DNA from: Streptomyces sp. M41(2017)
Lineage (GTDB): Bacteria > Actinomycetota > Actinomycetes > Streptomycetales > Streptomycetaceae
Length of the DNA: 64,000 nucleotides
Assembly (NCBI RefSeq): GCF_002078175.1
Contig: NZ_MWFK01000001.1
Location: forward strand, 5,766,001 to 5,830,000
Direction of reading: 5' to 3'
Of this stretch, positions 1-8,069 are shown piece by piece. The position numbers and the translations under genes are program-made. Each line of letters begins with the position of its first letter. The first letter of the stretch is position 1. The notes under the pieces were generated by a model. That model was not told the origin of the DNA. It ran no database searches and saw only the letters and a program-made list of their open reading frames with translations.

Positions 1-37
1 GGGACGGCGTCCCCGGAACCACGGGTGACGCCGTCCC
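1..37. terminator. Rho-independent-type hairpin downstream of the chitinase
   Basis: A perfect 11-bp inverted repeat (GGACGGCGTC-type arms at 1-11 and 27-37) with a 15-nt loop sits about 115 bp beyond the stop of the reverse-strand chitinase gene. It lacks a strong T-run, as is usual in Streptomyces. It could instead serve a gene to the left of the window. Confidence 0.6.
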
Positions 38-151
38 TTCCGTCGTGCGCGCGTCGGCGCGCTCAGGCGGGGAGGCCTGGGCCGGGCGGCTCCGGACGCG
101 GGGCCCGATGGAGACGGGCACCCCGTCCGGAGCCGGACCGGACGTGACGGG

Positions 152-1378
152 TCAGCAGGCGCCCTCGTCCTGCCACGGACCCCAGTCGGAGGCACCGGGT
201 GCCTCGTTCTGGGTCCACCACTTGGCTTTCCAGTTGTGATGGTTGTACGAGGCCTCGTTGCCGGCGGTGTACACCGCGGACGAACTCCACGCCGTCTTGC
301 ACGCGCCGCTCGGCGGCGTGGGCGTCGGGGTCGGCGTGGGCGTCGGGGTGGGCGTGCCGGTGGGCGGGGTCGCTCCCGCGAACTTCACCGAGTACTTGGC
401 GAAGTCCCAGGAGTTCTGGGCCACGCTGGAGCAGGTGCCCGACGTACGGCCGCCGTTGTCGGCGGGCGAGCACTGGCGGTCGCGGTTGAGCGACCAGAAG
501 GTGAAGCGGTCCATGTTGTGACTGGTGGCGAAGTCCAGCACGGTCTGGAAGTCGGCCTGCGAGAAGTACTCGCCGGTGTCGCTGCGGCCGTTCATGCCCG
601 AGAAGCCCTCGTGGGCGTACGCGGTCGACTGGTCCCAGCCGAAGGTGGACTGGAGGATCGTGTTGAAGTTGGCGAGCGCGCTGGTCTGCGACGCGGCGCC
701 GTTGAACCCGCCGTCGAACGGCATGATGGAGAAGTTGTTCGGCGTGAAGCCCTGCGACTTCGCTTCCAGCAGCATCTGCTTGCCGAACCAGCCGGTGCCG
801 TCCGCCGTGCCGGCCGTGGTGACGGAGACGTACAGTCCGGGGTTGTTCTGCTGGAGGATCTTGGCGGCGCCGATCTCGTTCTTGATGGCCGCCGTGTTCT
901 CGTACTCCGGCTCCTCCAGGTCGAAGTCGATGGCGTGCAGGCCGTACTTGGTGATGACCTGCTGGTACGCCGCCGCGGTGGAGGCCGCGTCCGAGCAGGC
1001 CTGGCCGAGCTTGGTGCCGCCGTACCCGCCGATGGAGACGGAGACGTCACCGCCCTTGGAGCGGATGCCGTTGATGACCGACTGCACGGCGGTGTCCGAG
1101 GAGACCGCCGACGTGCCGCCCCACGTCGGCGAGCAGCCGCCGCCGTTGGGAGCGAGGATGAAGGCGAGCTGGAACGCCTTGAGGCCCGTGGCGTCCATGA
1201 TGGCGCCCGCGTCCGGCGGCTCGTTGTCCGTCGGCATCAGGTAGGGGGCGGCGGCGTACCAGCGGTTGCTGAGCGCGGTGGTCGCGCCCGAGGCGTTGCC
1301 CGCGACCAGCGCGGTCGTGCCGACTGCGGCCAGGCTGACGGCTGCTGCCGCGCCCAGACATGCGCGAAGACGTCTCAC
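152..1378 (-). CDS. Secreted chitinase, GH18 catalytic domain plus C-terminal chitin-binding module
   Basis: Secreted endochitinase hydrolysing beta-1,4-GlcNAc polymers outside the cell. From the GTG at 1378 the product is 408 aa. I chose this start because GGAGGCACC directly precedes it and a signal peptide begins there (basic RRLR, Ala/Val-rich core, cleavage near GNASGA). The alternative ATG at 1435 would put about 19 non-signal residues in front. The GH18 signature is seen as IDFDLEEPE, with catalytic Glu155 in the DxDxE motif (D151, D153, E155). A (TP)n linker follows, then a CBM5/12-type module of about 50 aa with AKWWTQNE and flanking Cys. The gene is monocistronic, with a doubled DasR-type operator upstream and a hairpin downstream. 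The family is well known in Streptomyces. Confidence 0.93.
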   Translation of the reverse strand: MRRLRACLGAAAAVSLAAVGTTALVAGNASGATTALSNRWYAAAPYLMPTDNEPPDAGAIMDATGLKAFQLAFILAPNGGGCSPTWGGTSAVSSDTAVQSVINGIRSKGGDVSVSIGGYGGTKLGQACSDAASTAAAYQQVITKYGLHAIDFDLEEPEYENTAAIKNEIGAAKILQQNNPGLYVSVTTAGTADGTGWFGKQMLLEAKSQGFTPNNFSIMPFDGGFNGAASQTSALANFNTILQSTFGWDQSTAYAHEGFSGMNGRSDTGEYFSQADFQTVLDFATSHNMDRFTFWSLNRDRQCSPADNGGRTSGTCSSVAQNSWDFAKYSVKFAGATPPTGTPTPTPTPTPTPTPPSGACKTAWSSSAVYTAGNEASYNHHNWKAKWWTQNEAPGASDWGPWQDEGAC

Positions 1379-1444
1379 GGTGCCTCCAGAAGGGGTGGGG
1401 GAGTGGCCATAGCTTCCGGCCACTGTCGCGATCACGTCAATGAG

Positions 1445-1484
1445 TTGGACTAGACCAGATAGGTCTTTGGACTAGACCATGCAA
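1445..1484 (-). promoter_or_regulatory. Chitinase promoter with two direct-repeat DasR-type operators
   Basis: Two identical 13-bp copies of TTGGACTAGACCA (plus strand) lie at 1445-1457 and 1467-1479, 22 bp apart start to start, so on the same DNA face. On the gene's strand each reads TGGTCTAGTCCA, the form of the chitinase direct repeats and DasR-responsive elements of Streptomyces chi genes. They overlap a plausible promoter, TTGCAT (1484-1479), 17-bp spacer, TATCTG (1461-1456), about 75 bp before the GTG start. Repression relieved by amino-sugar signals (DasR/GlcN-6P) is the expected control; this is inference from the motif. Confidence 0.8.
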
Positions 1485-1631
1485 TCTCTTTACTCAAGGG
1501 CCTGTGCGTCGCGCTCCTCGGGGTGCGCATGGGGTCAATGCGGCCGCCTATGCGCCGAGTTGGCGGTGTCCGGCGTTCGATGCGATCCGCGACCGTGCGG
1601 GGCCACCCGGGAAAACGCGTGCGCAGACATC

Positions 1632-1661
1632 TTGTCACTGAGTGACATCCGCTCCTACTCT
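1632..1661 (+). promoter_or_regulatory. Putative promoter with a 15-bp operator-like palindrome on its -35 box
   Basis: TTGTCA at 1632-1637 and TACTCT at 1656-1661 are separated by 18 bp. A perfect inverted repeat, TGTCACT-G-AGTGACA (1633-1647), covers the -35 element. This arrangement suggests a repressor-controlled rightward promoter, but the first recognisable start codon downstream (2145) is almost 500 bp away. Confidence 0.4.
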
Positions 1662-2144
1662 CCTGATGTGACTCCGGAGTAACTAACGGGCTTCGCACGG
1701 GACTTCGACGTCCGTCCTTCCTGGTCACACGCATGCGAACAGCGCACCACCCGACCAAGAGGCACAGCACGGGACGGCGCAGCCGCAGCCACGAGCACCG
1801 GGGCTCCGCCGTGCACAGCACCTCATGGCATGTCTCGCCCGGCGCCGCACCCTGTGCGGACGGGCGCTCCCGCACGCGTCGCCCGGCCGACGACGCGTGC
1901 GCGGCGGCGCACGTCCTGTGCCGGACCGCATCCCCTGCCCGGGCCGGGGCATGCCGCGGTTCCCCTTCACCATCCCGAGCCGTCCCCGTACCGGGGGCCG
2001 CCCTGCTCCACCCCGACCGGATCCACACGTCGTATCCCCACGGCGGCGGCCCCGGTCGGCTCCCCAAGCGGGTCCGTGCGTCGAGCCGTTGACCTCGCAC
2101 GCCCGCATCACCGACCCCCTTCGAGGAAGCAGGGAGTGAGCCGC

Positions 2145-3581
2145 ATGGAACGACCCCACCGACCCCACGGCCCCGAGAACGCACCCCGTTCGACGTCCGC
2201 CCGACAGCCAGGCCTGGAAGGGCCGTCGACCGAGTCCCGCACCGGATCCACCGCGCCCCGGGGCGGCCGGCTCCTCGCGACGGCCCTCGCCGTCTGCGCC
2301 TGCCTCGCCGTCCAGGCGCTCCCCGCCACAGCCGCCACCGGCGCGGCCGGCACCGTGTCCCGCGGGGTGACGATCCCCGCGTTCTACGACCCGCCCACCG
2401 CCCTGCCGGAGGCCAACGGCGCGATCGTGCGCAGCGAACCCCTCCCGCTCGCCCTCAGCCTGCCCGGCCTCAACGGCCCCTTGCCCGGCACGGCGACCCG
2501 CCTGATGTACAAGTCCACCGACTCGAACGGCGAACCCATCGCGGTGACCGGCGCCTACATCGAACCCTCGGCCGCCTGGAAGGGCGGCGGCCCACGACCG
2601 GTGGTCGCCGTCGCACCCGGCACCATGGGGCAGGGCGACCAGTGCGCCGCCTCCCTGGGCCTCCAGCACCCGATCACCCTCAACGGCGAGACGGTGTCGA
2701 TCGGTTACGAGGACCTGTCGATCTACCGCCTCCTCGCAGCCGGCACGGCGGTGGTCGTCACCGACTACGTCGGACTCGGCGCGACCGACCGGCTCCACAC
2801 CTACGTCAACCGCCTCGACGGCGGCCACGCGCTGCTCGACGCCGTCCGCGCCGCACGCAACCTCACCGGCGCGTCCGTCACCACCGCCTCACCCGTCGGC
2901 CTGTTCGGCTACAGCCAGGGTGGCGGCGCCAGCGCCTCCGCCGCCGAACTCCAGCCCTCCTACGCTCCGGACATCACCCTCGCCGGCACCTACTCGGGGG
3001 CGCCGCCCGCCAACCTCACCGAGGTGATCAAGGGCATCGACGGCAGCGCCCTCGCCGGCGCCCTGGGCTGGTCCCTCAACGGCTTCCTGCAGTCCGACCC
3101 TGAACTGAAGGCCTTCGCCGACGCCCACATCAACGCCGCGGGCAAGGCAGCGCTCTCCGACCTGTCCACCATGTGCGTCGGCGACTCGATCTTCGGATAC
3201 GCGTTCAAGAAGAGCTCGTCGTGGACGACCGACGGTAAGTCCATCAGCGCCATCGTCGCCGAGACCCCGGCACTCCAGAAGGTCCTCGACGACCAGCGCA
3301 TCGGCAAGCTGAAGCCGACCAGCCCGGTACGCGTGGCCACCGGCATCCAGGACGACATCGTGCCGCACGCCCAGGCGCGCCAACTCGCCGTCGACTGGTG
3401 CCGAAAGGGCGCCACGATCACGTACGACGCCGTGAACCTGCCCAACCTCGGCGACGGGCTGCTCACCAACCACCTCGTCCCCCTCCTCACCGACCAGGGC
3501 GACGCCATCTCCTGGCTCACCGACCGTCTCTCCGGGAAGCGCGCCACCTCCAACTGCTGGTCGATGCCCCTGCAACCCTGA
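2145..3581 (+). CDS. Secretory lipase/triacylglycerol lipase (LIP family)
   Basis: Exported alpha/beta-hydrolase of the secretory lipase family, expected to cleave acylglycerol or other ester bonds outside the cell. 478 aa from ATG 2145, chosen because AGGGAG lies 7-13 nt upstream; the open frame runs further upstream without sensible coding. An N-terminal basic region of about 40 aa precedes a hydrophobic signal core (LLATALAVCACLAVQA, then ATAATGA). The nucleophile elbow GYSQGG places Ser at residue 257. Probable acid and base are the Asp of GIQDDIVPH and the His of TNHLVP near the C-terminus. Several Cys (DQCAAS, STMCVG, DWCRKG, SNCWS) fit disulfides of a secreted enzyme. A terminator follows. 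The substrate is not determinable. Confidence 0.85.
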   Translation: MERPHRPHGPENAPRSTSARQPGLEGPSTESRTGSTAPRGGRLLATALAVCACLAVQALPATAATGAAGTVSRGVTIPAFYDPPTALPEANGAIVRSEPLPLALSLPGLNGPLPGTATRLMYKSTDSNGEPIAVTGAYIEPSAAWKGGGPRPVVAVAPGTMGQGDQCAASLGLQHPITLNGETVSIGYEDLSIYRLLAAGTAVVVTDYVGLGATDRLHTYVNRLDGGHALLDAVRAARNLTGASVTTASPVGLFGYSQGGGASASAAELQPSYAPDITLAGTYSGAPPANLTEVIKGIDGSALAGALGWSLNGFLQSDPELKAFADAHINAAGKAALSDLSTMCVGDSIFGYAFKKSSSWTTDGKSISAIVAETPALQKVLDDQRIGKLKPTSPVRVATGIQDDIVPHAQARQLAVDWCRKGATITYDAVNLPNLGDGLLTNHLVPLLTDQGDAISWLTDRLSGKRATSNCWSMPLQP

Positions 3582-3609
3582 GCGGCACGACCTCGGACCC
3601 CGGATCCTG

Positions 3610-3640
3610 GACCCCGGACGGCGTCAGAGCCGCCGGGGTC
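3610..3640 (+). terminator. Terminator of the lipase gene
   Basis: Inverted repeat GACCCCGG-a-CGGC / GCCG-CCGGGGTC with a 6-nt loop and one bulged A, 29 bp after the lipase stop codon. It is a strong GC hairpin without a clear T-tract. Confidence 0.65.
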
Positions 3641-3865
3641 CTCGGGTCGTCTGCTCCGCACGCGCCGCCGCCTCTGCCCCCGCCGCGGCGGAGCGCGGAC
3701 CTCCGCATCACGGGCGGTCCACGGGGTGGTGCGGCCCCTCCCGTGACGCGAGGATGCCCCCGCGCGTGGGACGCGCAGGAGTCCGCTCCCGCTGTCGCCC
3801 CGTGGACGACAGCCCGGAAGGCGCGGCGGCGACGCTCGCGCGGCGAGGACCGAAGGGGACATGCG

Positions 3866-4774
3866 ATGGGCTCACACGCGGCACCCGGCCGGCGCAGGCG
3901 CGCCCTGCTGATGCCGCTCGGTCTCGTCCTCCTGGCCGGCGCCCTCTTCTGGGTCCCCGGCGCCGACGGCGCACCCCGTCCCACGGACGCCTGCCGCAGC
4001 ACCGGAAACGCCCTGCCGCACGGCGACTGCGGCCCGTTCTGGCAGGTCCTCGCGGAGGACTTCAACGGCGACCGGGTGCCGCTCGGATCCTTCAGCGACT
4101 GCGACCACCACGCCGACACCTCCGCCGCGTACTGCGGTGGACTCAAGGGCTCGTACCGCGACAACTGGTGGGCCTACCCCACCGGTTGGCAGGACACGGC
4201 GAACGACCGGGACAGGAGCGTCGTCGGCACCTACCACCCGGAGGACACCGTGAGCGTGGGCCCCGGTGAACACGGCGACGGGATGATGCACATCCGCATG
4301 TGGCGCCCCGAGGACGGCGGCCCCGTACACGCTGCGGCGCTCGTGCCGCGTGCCGTGATGCAGATGGCGTACGGCAAGTACAGCGCGCGCATCAAGGTGA
4401 CGAAGGTGGCCCCCGGATACAAGTCCGCCTGGCTGCATTACGGCGACGGCTGCGAAATGGACCATCCCGAGGGGGAGTGGACGGGTGGCATCACCGCCTT
4501 CCACCATCCCTGCGGCGGGGGAGAACAGGGCTACTTCCCCAGCGGCGCCGACTGGACCGAGTGGCACACCGTGTCGACGGAGTGGACACCCGGGCGCGTG
4601 CGGTTCTTCGTCGACGGCCGCCGGATCGGCGAGGACACCCGAGGAGTTCCCTCCGGCCCCCTCTCCTGGGTGCTGCAGAACGAGAGCGCCCTCGAAGGCC
4701 CCGGCGCGGCCCCCGGCAGCAGCGCGGAACTCGACGTGACCTGGGTCGCCGCCTACGCGTACGGATGGAGATGA
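3866..4774 (+). CDS. Secreted GH16-family-like glycoside hydrolase
   Basis: Likely extracellular beta-glycan endohydrolase of the concanavalin-like GH16 fold. 302 aa from ATG 3866, with AAGGGGAC upstream; a competing ATG at 3861 is out of frame. The N-terminus has RRRRALL followed by a hydrophobic segment and GADGAP, a signal peptide cut around residue 35. The GH16-type catalytic strand is seen as EMDHPEGE, with candidate nucleophile Glu197, Asp199 and acid/base Glu202. The surrounding WLHYGDGC, WTEWHTVSTEWTPGRVRFFVDG and WVLQNES segments are typical of the jelly-roll core. Four or more Cys in the N-terminal half suggest disulfides. Substrate (laminarin, agar, galactan or other) cannot be assigned. 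It stands alone between the lipase and the receptor-like gene. Confidence 0.78.
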   Translation: MGSHAAPGRRRRALLMPLGLVLLAGALFWVPGADGAPRPTDACRSTGNALPHGDCGPFWQVLAEDFNGDRVPLGSFSDCDHHADTSAAYCGGLKGSYRDNWWAYPTGWQDTANDRDRSVVGTYHPEDTVSVGPGEHGDGMMHIRMWRPEDGGPVHAAALVPRAVMQMAYGKYSARIKVTKVAPGYKSAWLHYGDGCEMDHPEGEWTGGITAFHHPCGGGEQGYFPSGADWTEWHTVSTEWTPGRVRFFVDGRRIGEDTRGVPSGPLSWVLQNESALEGPGAAPGSSAELDVTWVAAYAYGWR

Positions 4775-4978
4775 CCGCCCTCGCGTCTACGGCGACAGGG
4801 CCCGAGACGCCTCCACGGCCGCGCCGACGACGGCCCCGCCCGTCCGCCCGGGTGCGCCCCATCCGAAAGACAAGCGGACGTATTCGCTCAATGTGTGCCC
4901 ATTTAGGGAAAAGCGCCTTGAATTCAGCCGACTATTTCTAGGCTCGCCTCCTGTTTCTCAGGAACGGGGAGGCCCCAC

Positions 4979-7912
4979 GTGCCGCAATCCCACCGGACGG
5001 ACGAGTACGATCTCGTCCTTCCCAGCGGTTTCGACGACATCGTCCGAGTGATCGACCGCCACGTCGCCGACCGGCAGGCCGGGACACCGACCGGGCGGCG
5101 CACGTCGAGACACCGCTTCCCCGCCCTGCTGCTCGCCCGCGAAGCGACCGCCGAACCGGGCGTCATGGCGGCGACCGCGGCCACTGCCACGCCCGACGAC
5201 ACCGGCCGCGGCCTCCCCGACCCTGCACTGTCGGCCCTGGTCACCCTCTACCACCAACGCCTGCTCCGCCTCGGCACCGGCGAGACGGGCCACCTCGCGA
5301 GCCTCGCCCCGCACGCGCTCGTCGACGAGGAACTGCTCGCCGGCGAACGCCCCGGCGAGGACGACCCGGGCAGCGACGGGCCCCACGTACGCCTGCTGGA
5401 CCGGGTCGCACGACAGTTCCGCGCCACCATGCCCGACGGCTCCGGCACCCTCCGGCTCCCCGAGTTCGACGCCTGCCTGTCGGTCCTGCGCGCCGACGTC
5501 GCCCCGGGCGACGTGACGGACGAACGACGGGCACTGCGGGACCGGATCTACGACAAGTACGCCTGGAAGTTCGGATTCGCCGCCGAGGTCACGCGCCTCG
5601 GCGAAGAACTCGGCCCCCGCCAGTGGACGGCGATCACGAAGGTGGTGACGACACCGCTGGCCTGGCTGTGGCGGTGGTCGTACGGCCTGCGCGTCGACCG
5701 CGGAACCCGCTTCCGCTGGGTGGGCGCGATGCTCGACGAACCGGGGCGCAGCTTCCTCAACTCCGCCATGTCCCTGCGCGACGCCCACCTGCGCTCCAGA
5801 GCACAGGAACGCGCCGGCCGGGAGGCACCCGCCGACGCCACTCCGGCGGCGGCGTCCGCGCTGTACGCGGCGTCCGCCGTCTCGGCCCGCGACGAGGCCG
5901 TGGTCCGACAGGTACTGCTGACCGCCCTCGTCCACGACCTCGCCCGCGCCGCCCGCCCGCCGATCTGGAGTGCCCGCAGGCCCAGGCGGCGCTGGCCCTT
6001 CGTCCTGCTGCTGCCGACGGTCGGCGGCGACGACTCCCCGAGCCGCAAACTCCTCAACTCCTTCGCCGCGGTGGCCGAGGACCTCGGGACATGCCCGCTG
6101 CTCGTCCTGGGCGCCGCCACGGCGGACCTTCCGCCGTACGCCGTCCCCCTGCCGCGGCACACCGTCCCCGTCCAGGGCAGCCGCCACCTCGACACCGGCT
6201 CCACCGCGCAGGCGGTGGCCTCCCTGCTCGCCGCGGGTGCCGCCGGACGGCCCGTCGACGCCGTACGACTGGTGCCGCTGTCCCGCGTTCCCGACAACGG
6301 AACGACCGCAGAACGGCTCGCCGTCCAACGGACCGTGCGCTCCCGCGACCGGCGGGCCGCCGACTGGCTGCGCCCGGTCGTCGCCGCCGTGGCCGTGGCG
6401 GCGCTGATCGCCACCGGACTGTTCCAGGCGCTGCGCCCCGACGCGACACAGTCCCGCGCCACGCCCTCTACGCCCAACCCCTCGTGCCGGCACGTCAGCA
6501 CCGGCGAACGCGTCGGCATCACCGACGGGGCCGACCACTGCGACCTCGCCCACGGCCTCTACGCACCCGAACTGCGGTCGCTGGAGCACACGTTGGGCGA
6601 ACAGAACGCGAAGGTCGACCGGACCAAGCCCTACCGCACGCTGGTGTTCTTCGCCCCGCTGAGTGTCGGCTCCGCGTCCCGCCGCACCGTCCCCACCGGA
6701 TTCCAGATGCTGCGCGGTGCGCTGCTCGCGCAGAAACAGGTCAACGAGCTGATCCTCAAGTCGCAGATGCCGGTCCGGCTGCTCGTGGCCAACGCGGGGG
6801 AGTACTTCGCCTTCGGCTCGCACGGCGGACTCAACACGACGAACCACAGCGGTGTCGACGTGTCCGCCATGATCGTCGACAGGATCCACCGTGACCACAT
6901 CGCCGGTGTCATCGGCCTCACCCAGAGCCGACCGGAGTCCCTCCAGGCAGCGGCCGAACTCGATGCCAAGGGCGTCACCGTCATCGGCACCGGCGTCTCC
7001 GGCCAGCCCATGGTGGAGGGCGACTCCCCGGTGTCGTACTTCCAGCTCTCGCCCCCCGACGCGCGGATCGCCCGCGTCATGGCGGCCTTCGCCCGGCACT
7101 CGCCCCAACTGGCCGCCCTGACGAAGATCGACCCGGGGCACACCGCGCCGGCCGCCGTCGTGGTCTTCGACCCCCGGGACCACTACTTCAGTGCCGACTT
7201 CAAGAAGAGGTTCACCGACGCCTACAGCCACGACGGGGCGGTGTACCCGGTGCCGTACAGCGAGACGGGCAACGACAGTCAGACACCGGCCGTTGCCGCG
7301 AACATCTGCACCCTGATCCGCAAGACGGACGGATTCGTCCTCTACGCCGGACGCTCCGGCGTCATGCACGACCTCTTCTACTACCTCCAGAGCGACAAGG
7401 AATGCCGCACCCACCAGGGCCGGGTCGCCGTCCTCGCGGAGAGTCCGGCACCGGACCTCGTCCTGCACCCGGAACTGATGCCCCGCAACTACGGCTCCCT
7501 GAGCCTCTTCTACAGCCAGTTCAGCGTGCCCGACCCGCAGGGCTCGTTCGCCGGCAGCTTCCGGCAGTCCTTCAACGCCTCCTCGGACAGCGACGCGGCC
7601 GCCGGATACGACGCGGTGAAGGTCTACTTCAAGGTGATGAACGAGATCTCCGTCACCGACCCCGAGTTCACCCCCAGCGCCGTCGTCACCTTCCTCCAGT
7701 CCACCGGTGTCGCCGACTTCGTGGGGGAGTCGGGGATCATGACGATCGGCAAGGGCCACAAGTACCCGGTGGACAAGGAGATCGACATCCGCGAGATCAC
7801 CGCGGACGGCCGCAAGCGCACCGACCTGACGTGCGGAGCGGTCACCGCGAAGGCCGACGTGATCACGCGCTGGGGCCCCGACGGGACGTTCCTCTGCCCG
7901 GAGGACGACTGA
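4979..7912 (+). CDS. Orphan membrane receptor-like protein: cytoplasmic module, one TM helix, type I periplasmic-binding-protein ectodomain
   Basis: 977 aa from GTG 4979, with GGGGAGG five nt upstream. Residues 1 to about 460 are soluble, Arg/Ala-rich and have no signal peptide. They include WPFVLLLPTVGGDD and CPLLVLGAATADLP, which resemble beta strands of a STAND/AAA NTPase core, yet I find no Walker A (GxxxxGKT/S) anywhere. One hydrophobic helix follows (about 463-485, VVAAVAVAALIATGLFQAL). Residues about 495-977 resemble branched-chain amino-acid binding proteins (Peripla_BP_6): ANAGEYFAFGSHGGLNT, GVIGLTQSRPES, DAKGVTVIGTGVSGQPM, DGFVLYAGRSGVMHDL, with paired Cys (NICTLI, KECRTH). Expected topology is N-in, ligand domain outside. 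There is no ABC permease or ATPase nearby, so a sensor/receptor role fits better than transport. The gene is monocistronic. Database annotation would probably say only substrate-binding protein. Confidence 0.7.
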   Translation: MPQSHRTDEYDLVLPSGFDDIVRVIDRHVADRQAGTPTGRRTSRHRFPALLLAREATAEPGVMAATAATATPDDTGRGLPDPALSALVTLYHQRLLRLGTGETGHLASLAPHALVDEELLAGERPGEDDPGSDGPHVRLLDRVARQFRATMPDGSGTLRLPEFDACLSVLRADVAPGDVTDERRALRDRIYDKYAWKFGFAAEVTRLGEELGPRQWTAITKVVTTPLAWLWRWSYGLRVDRGTRFRWVGAMLDEPGRSFLNSAMSLRDAHLRSRAQERAGREAPADATPAAASALYAASAVSARDEAVVRQVLLTALVHDLARAARPPIWSARRPRRRWPFVLLLPTVGGDDSPSRKLLNSFAAVAEDLGTCPLLVLGAATADLPPYAVPLPRHTVPVQGSRHLDTGSTAQAVASLLAAGAAGRPVDAVRLVPLSRVPDNGTTAERLAVQRTVRSRDRRAADWLRPVVAAVAVAALIATGLFQALRPDATQSRATPSTPNPSCRHVSTGERVGITDGADHCDLAHGLYAPELRSLEHTLGEQNAKVDRTKPYRTLVFFAPLSVGSASRRTVPTGFQMLRGALLAQKQVNELILKSQMPVRLLVANAGEYFAFGSHGGLNTTNHSGVDVSAMIVDRIHRDHIAGVIGLTQSRPESLQAAAELDAKGVTVIGTGVSGQPMVEGDSPVSYFQLSPPDARIARVMAAFARHSPQLAALTKIDPGHTAPAAVVVFDPRDHYFSADFKKRFTDAYSHDGAVYPVPYSETGNDSQTPAVAANICTLIRKTDGFVLYAGRSGVMHDLFYYLQSDKECRTHQGRVAVLAESPAPDLVLHPELMPRNYGSLSLFYSQFSVPDPQGSFAGSFRQSFNASSDSDAAAGYDAVKVYFKVMNEISVTDPEFTPSAVVTFLQSTGVADFVGESGIMTIGKGHKYPVDKEIDIREITADGRKRTDLTCGAVTAKADVITRWGPDGTFLCPEDD

Positions 7913-8069
7913 CCAACGGACCAGGAAGTCGGCCGGCCGCCGGAACTGCTCGGGCAGCGGCATCGCCGCATCGGTCGGCGTCGACCACCCCCTCCACCGT
8001 GGGCAGCCCGTCCCCCACCTCCCCTCCCCGAACCTGAGTACACGTTCCGACCGCCGCGTCCGCCCCGGA

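Larger units (their letters stand above)
1436..2144. other. Long intergenic region between chitinase and lipase
   Basis: About 700 bp separates the divergent chitinase and lipase. It contains the chitinase operators (1445-1484) and a second promoter-like block at 1632-1661. The remaining stretch (about 1700-2140) has open frames on both strands, but their products are Arg/Pro/Ser-rich with no recognisable domain and no convincing start, so I call no gene there. A long 5' leader for the lipase is possible. Confidence 0.5.

Noticed and set aside
301..360. Repeat-like GTGGGCGTCGGG stretch resembling a repeat array
   Set aside because: It is the coding sequence of the Thr-Pro linker in the chitinase, not a CRISPR or independent repeat.
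1450..2184. Open frames on both strands in the chitinase-lipase gap
   Set aside because: Products are Arg/Ser/Pro/His-rich without motifs, with no start signals; treated as non-coding.
3398..3865. Upstream extension of the GH16-like gene into the lipase gene
   Set aside because: It would overlap the lipase and precede a normal signal peptide; ATG 3866 has a ribosome binding site and the terminator at 3610 lies between.
4946..4973. GCCTCC/GGAGGC repeat that could hide the ribosome binding site of the receptor-like gene
   Set aside because: A plausible promoter (TTGAAT at 4918, TAGGCT at 4939) would start the transcript near 4951, so the left arm would mostly be absent from the mRNA.
4958..7963. 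A 1001-codon open frame on the reverse strand opposite the receptor-like gene
   Set aside because: It is the mirror of a GC-rich gene: repetitive Gly/Val/Arg/Asp text with no domain, no ribosome binding site, and the forward protein is clearly structured.
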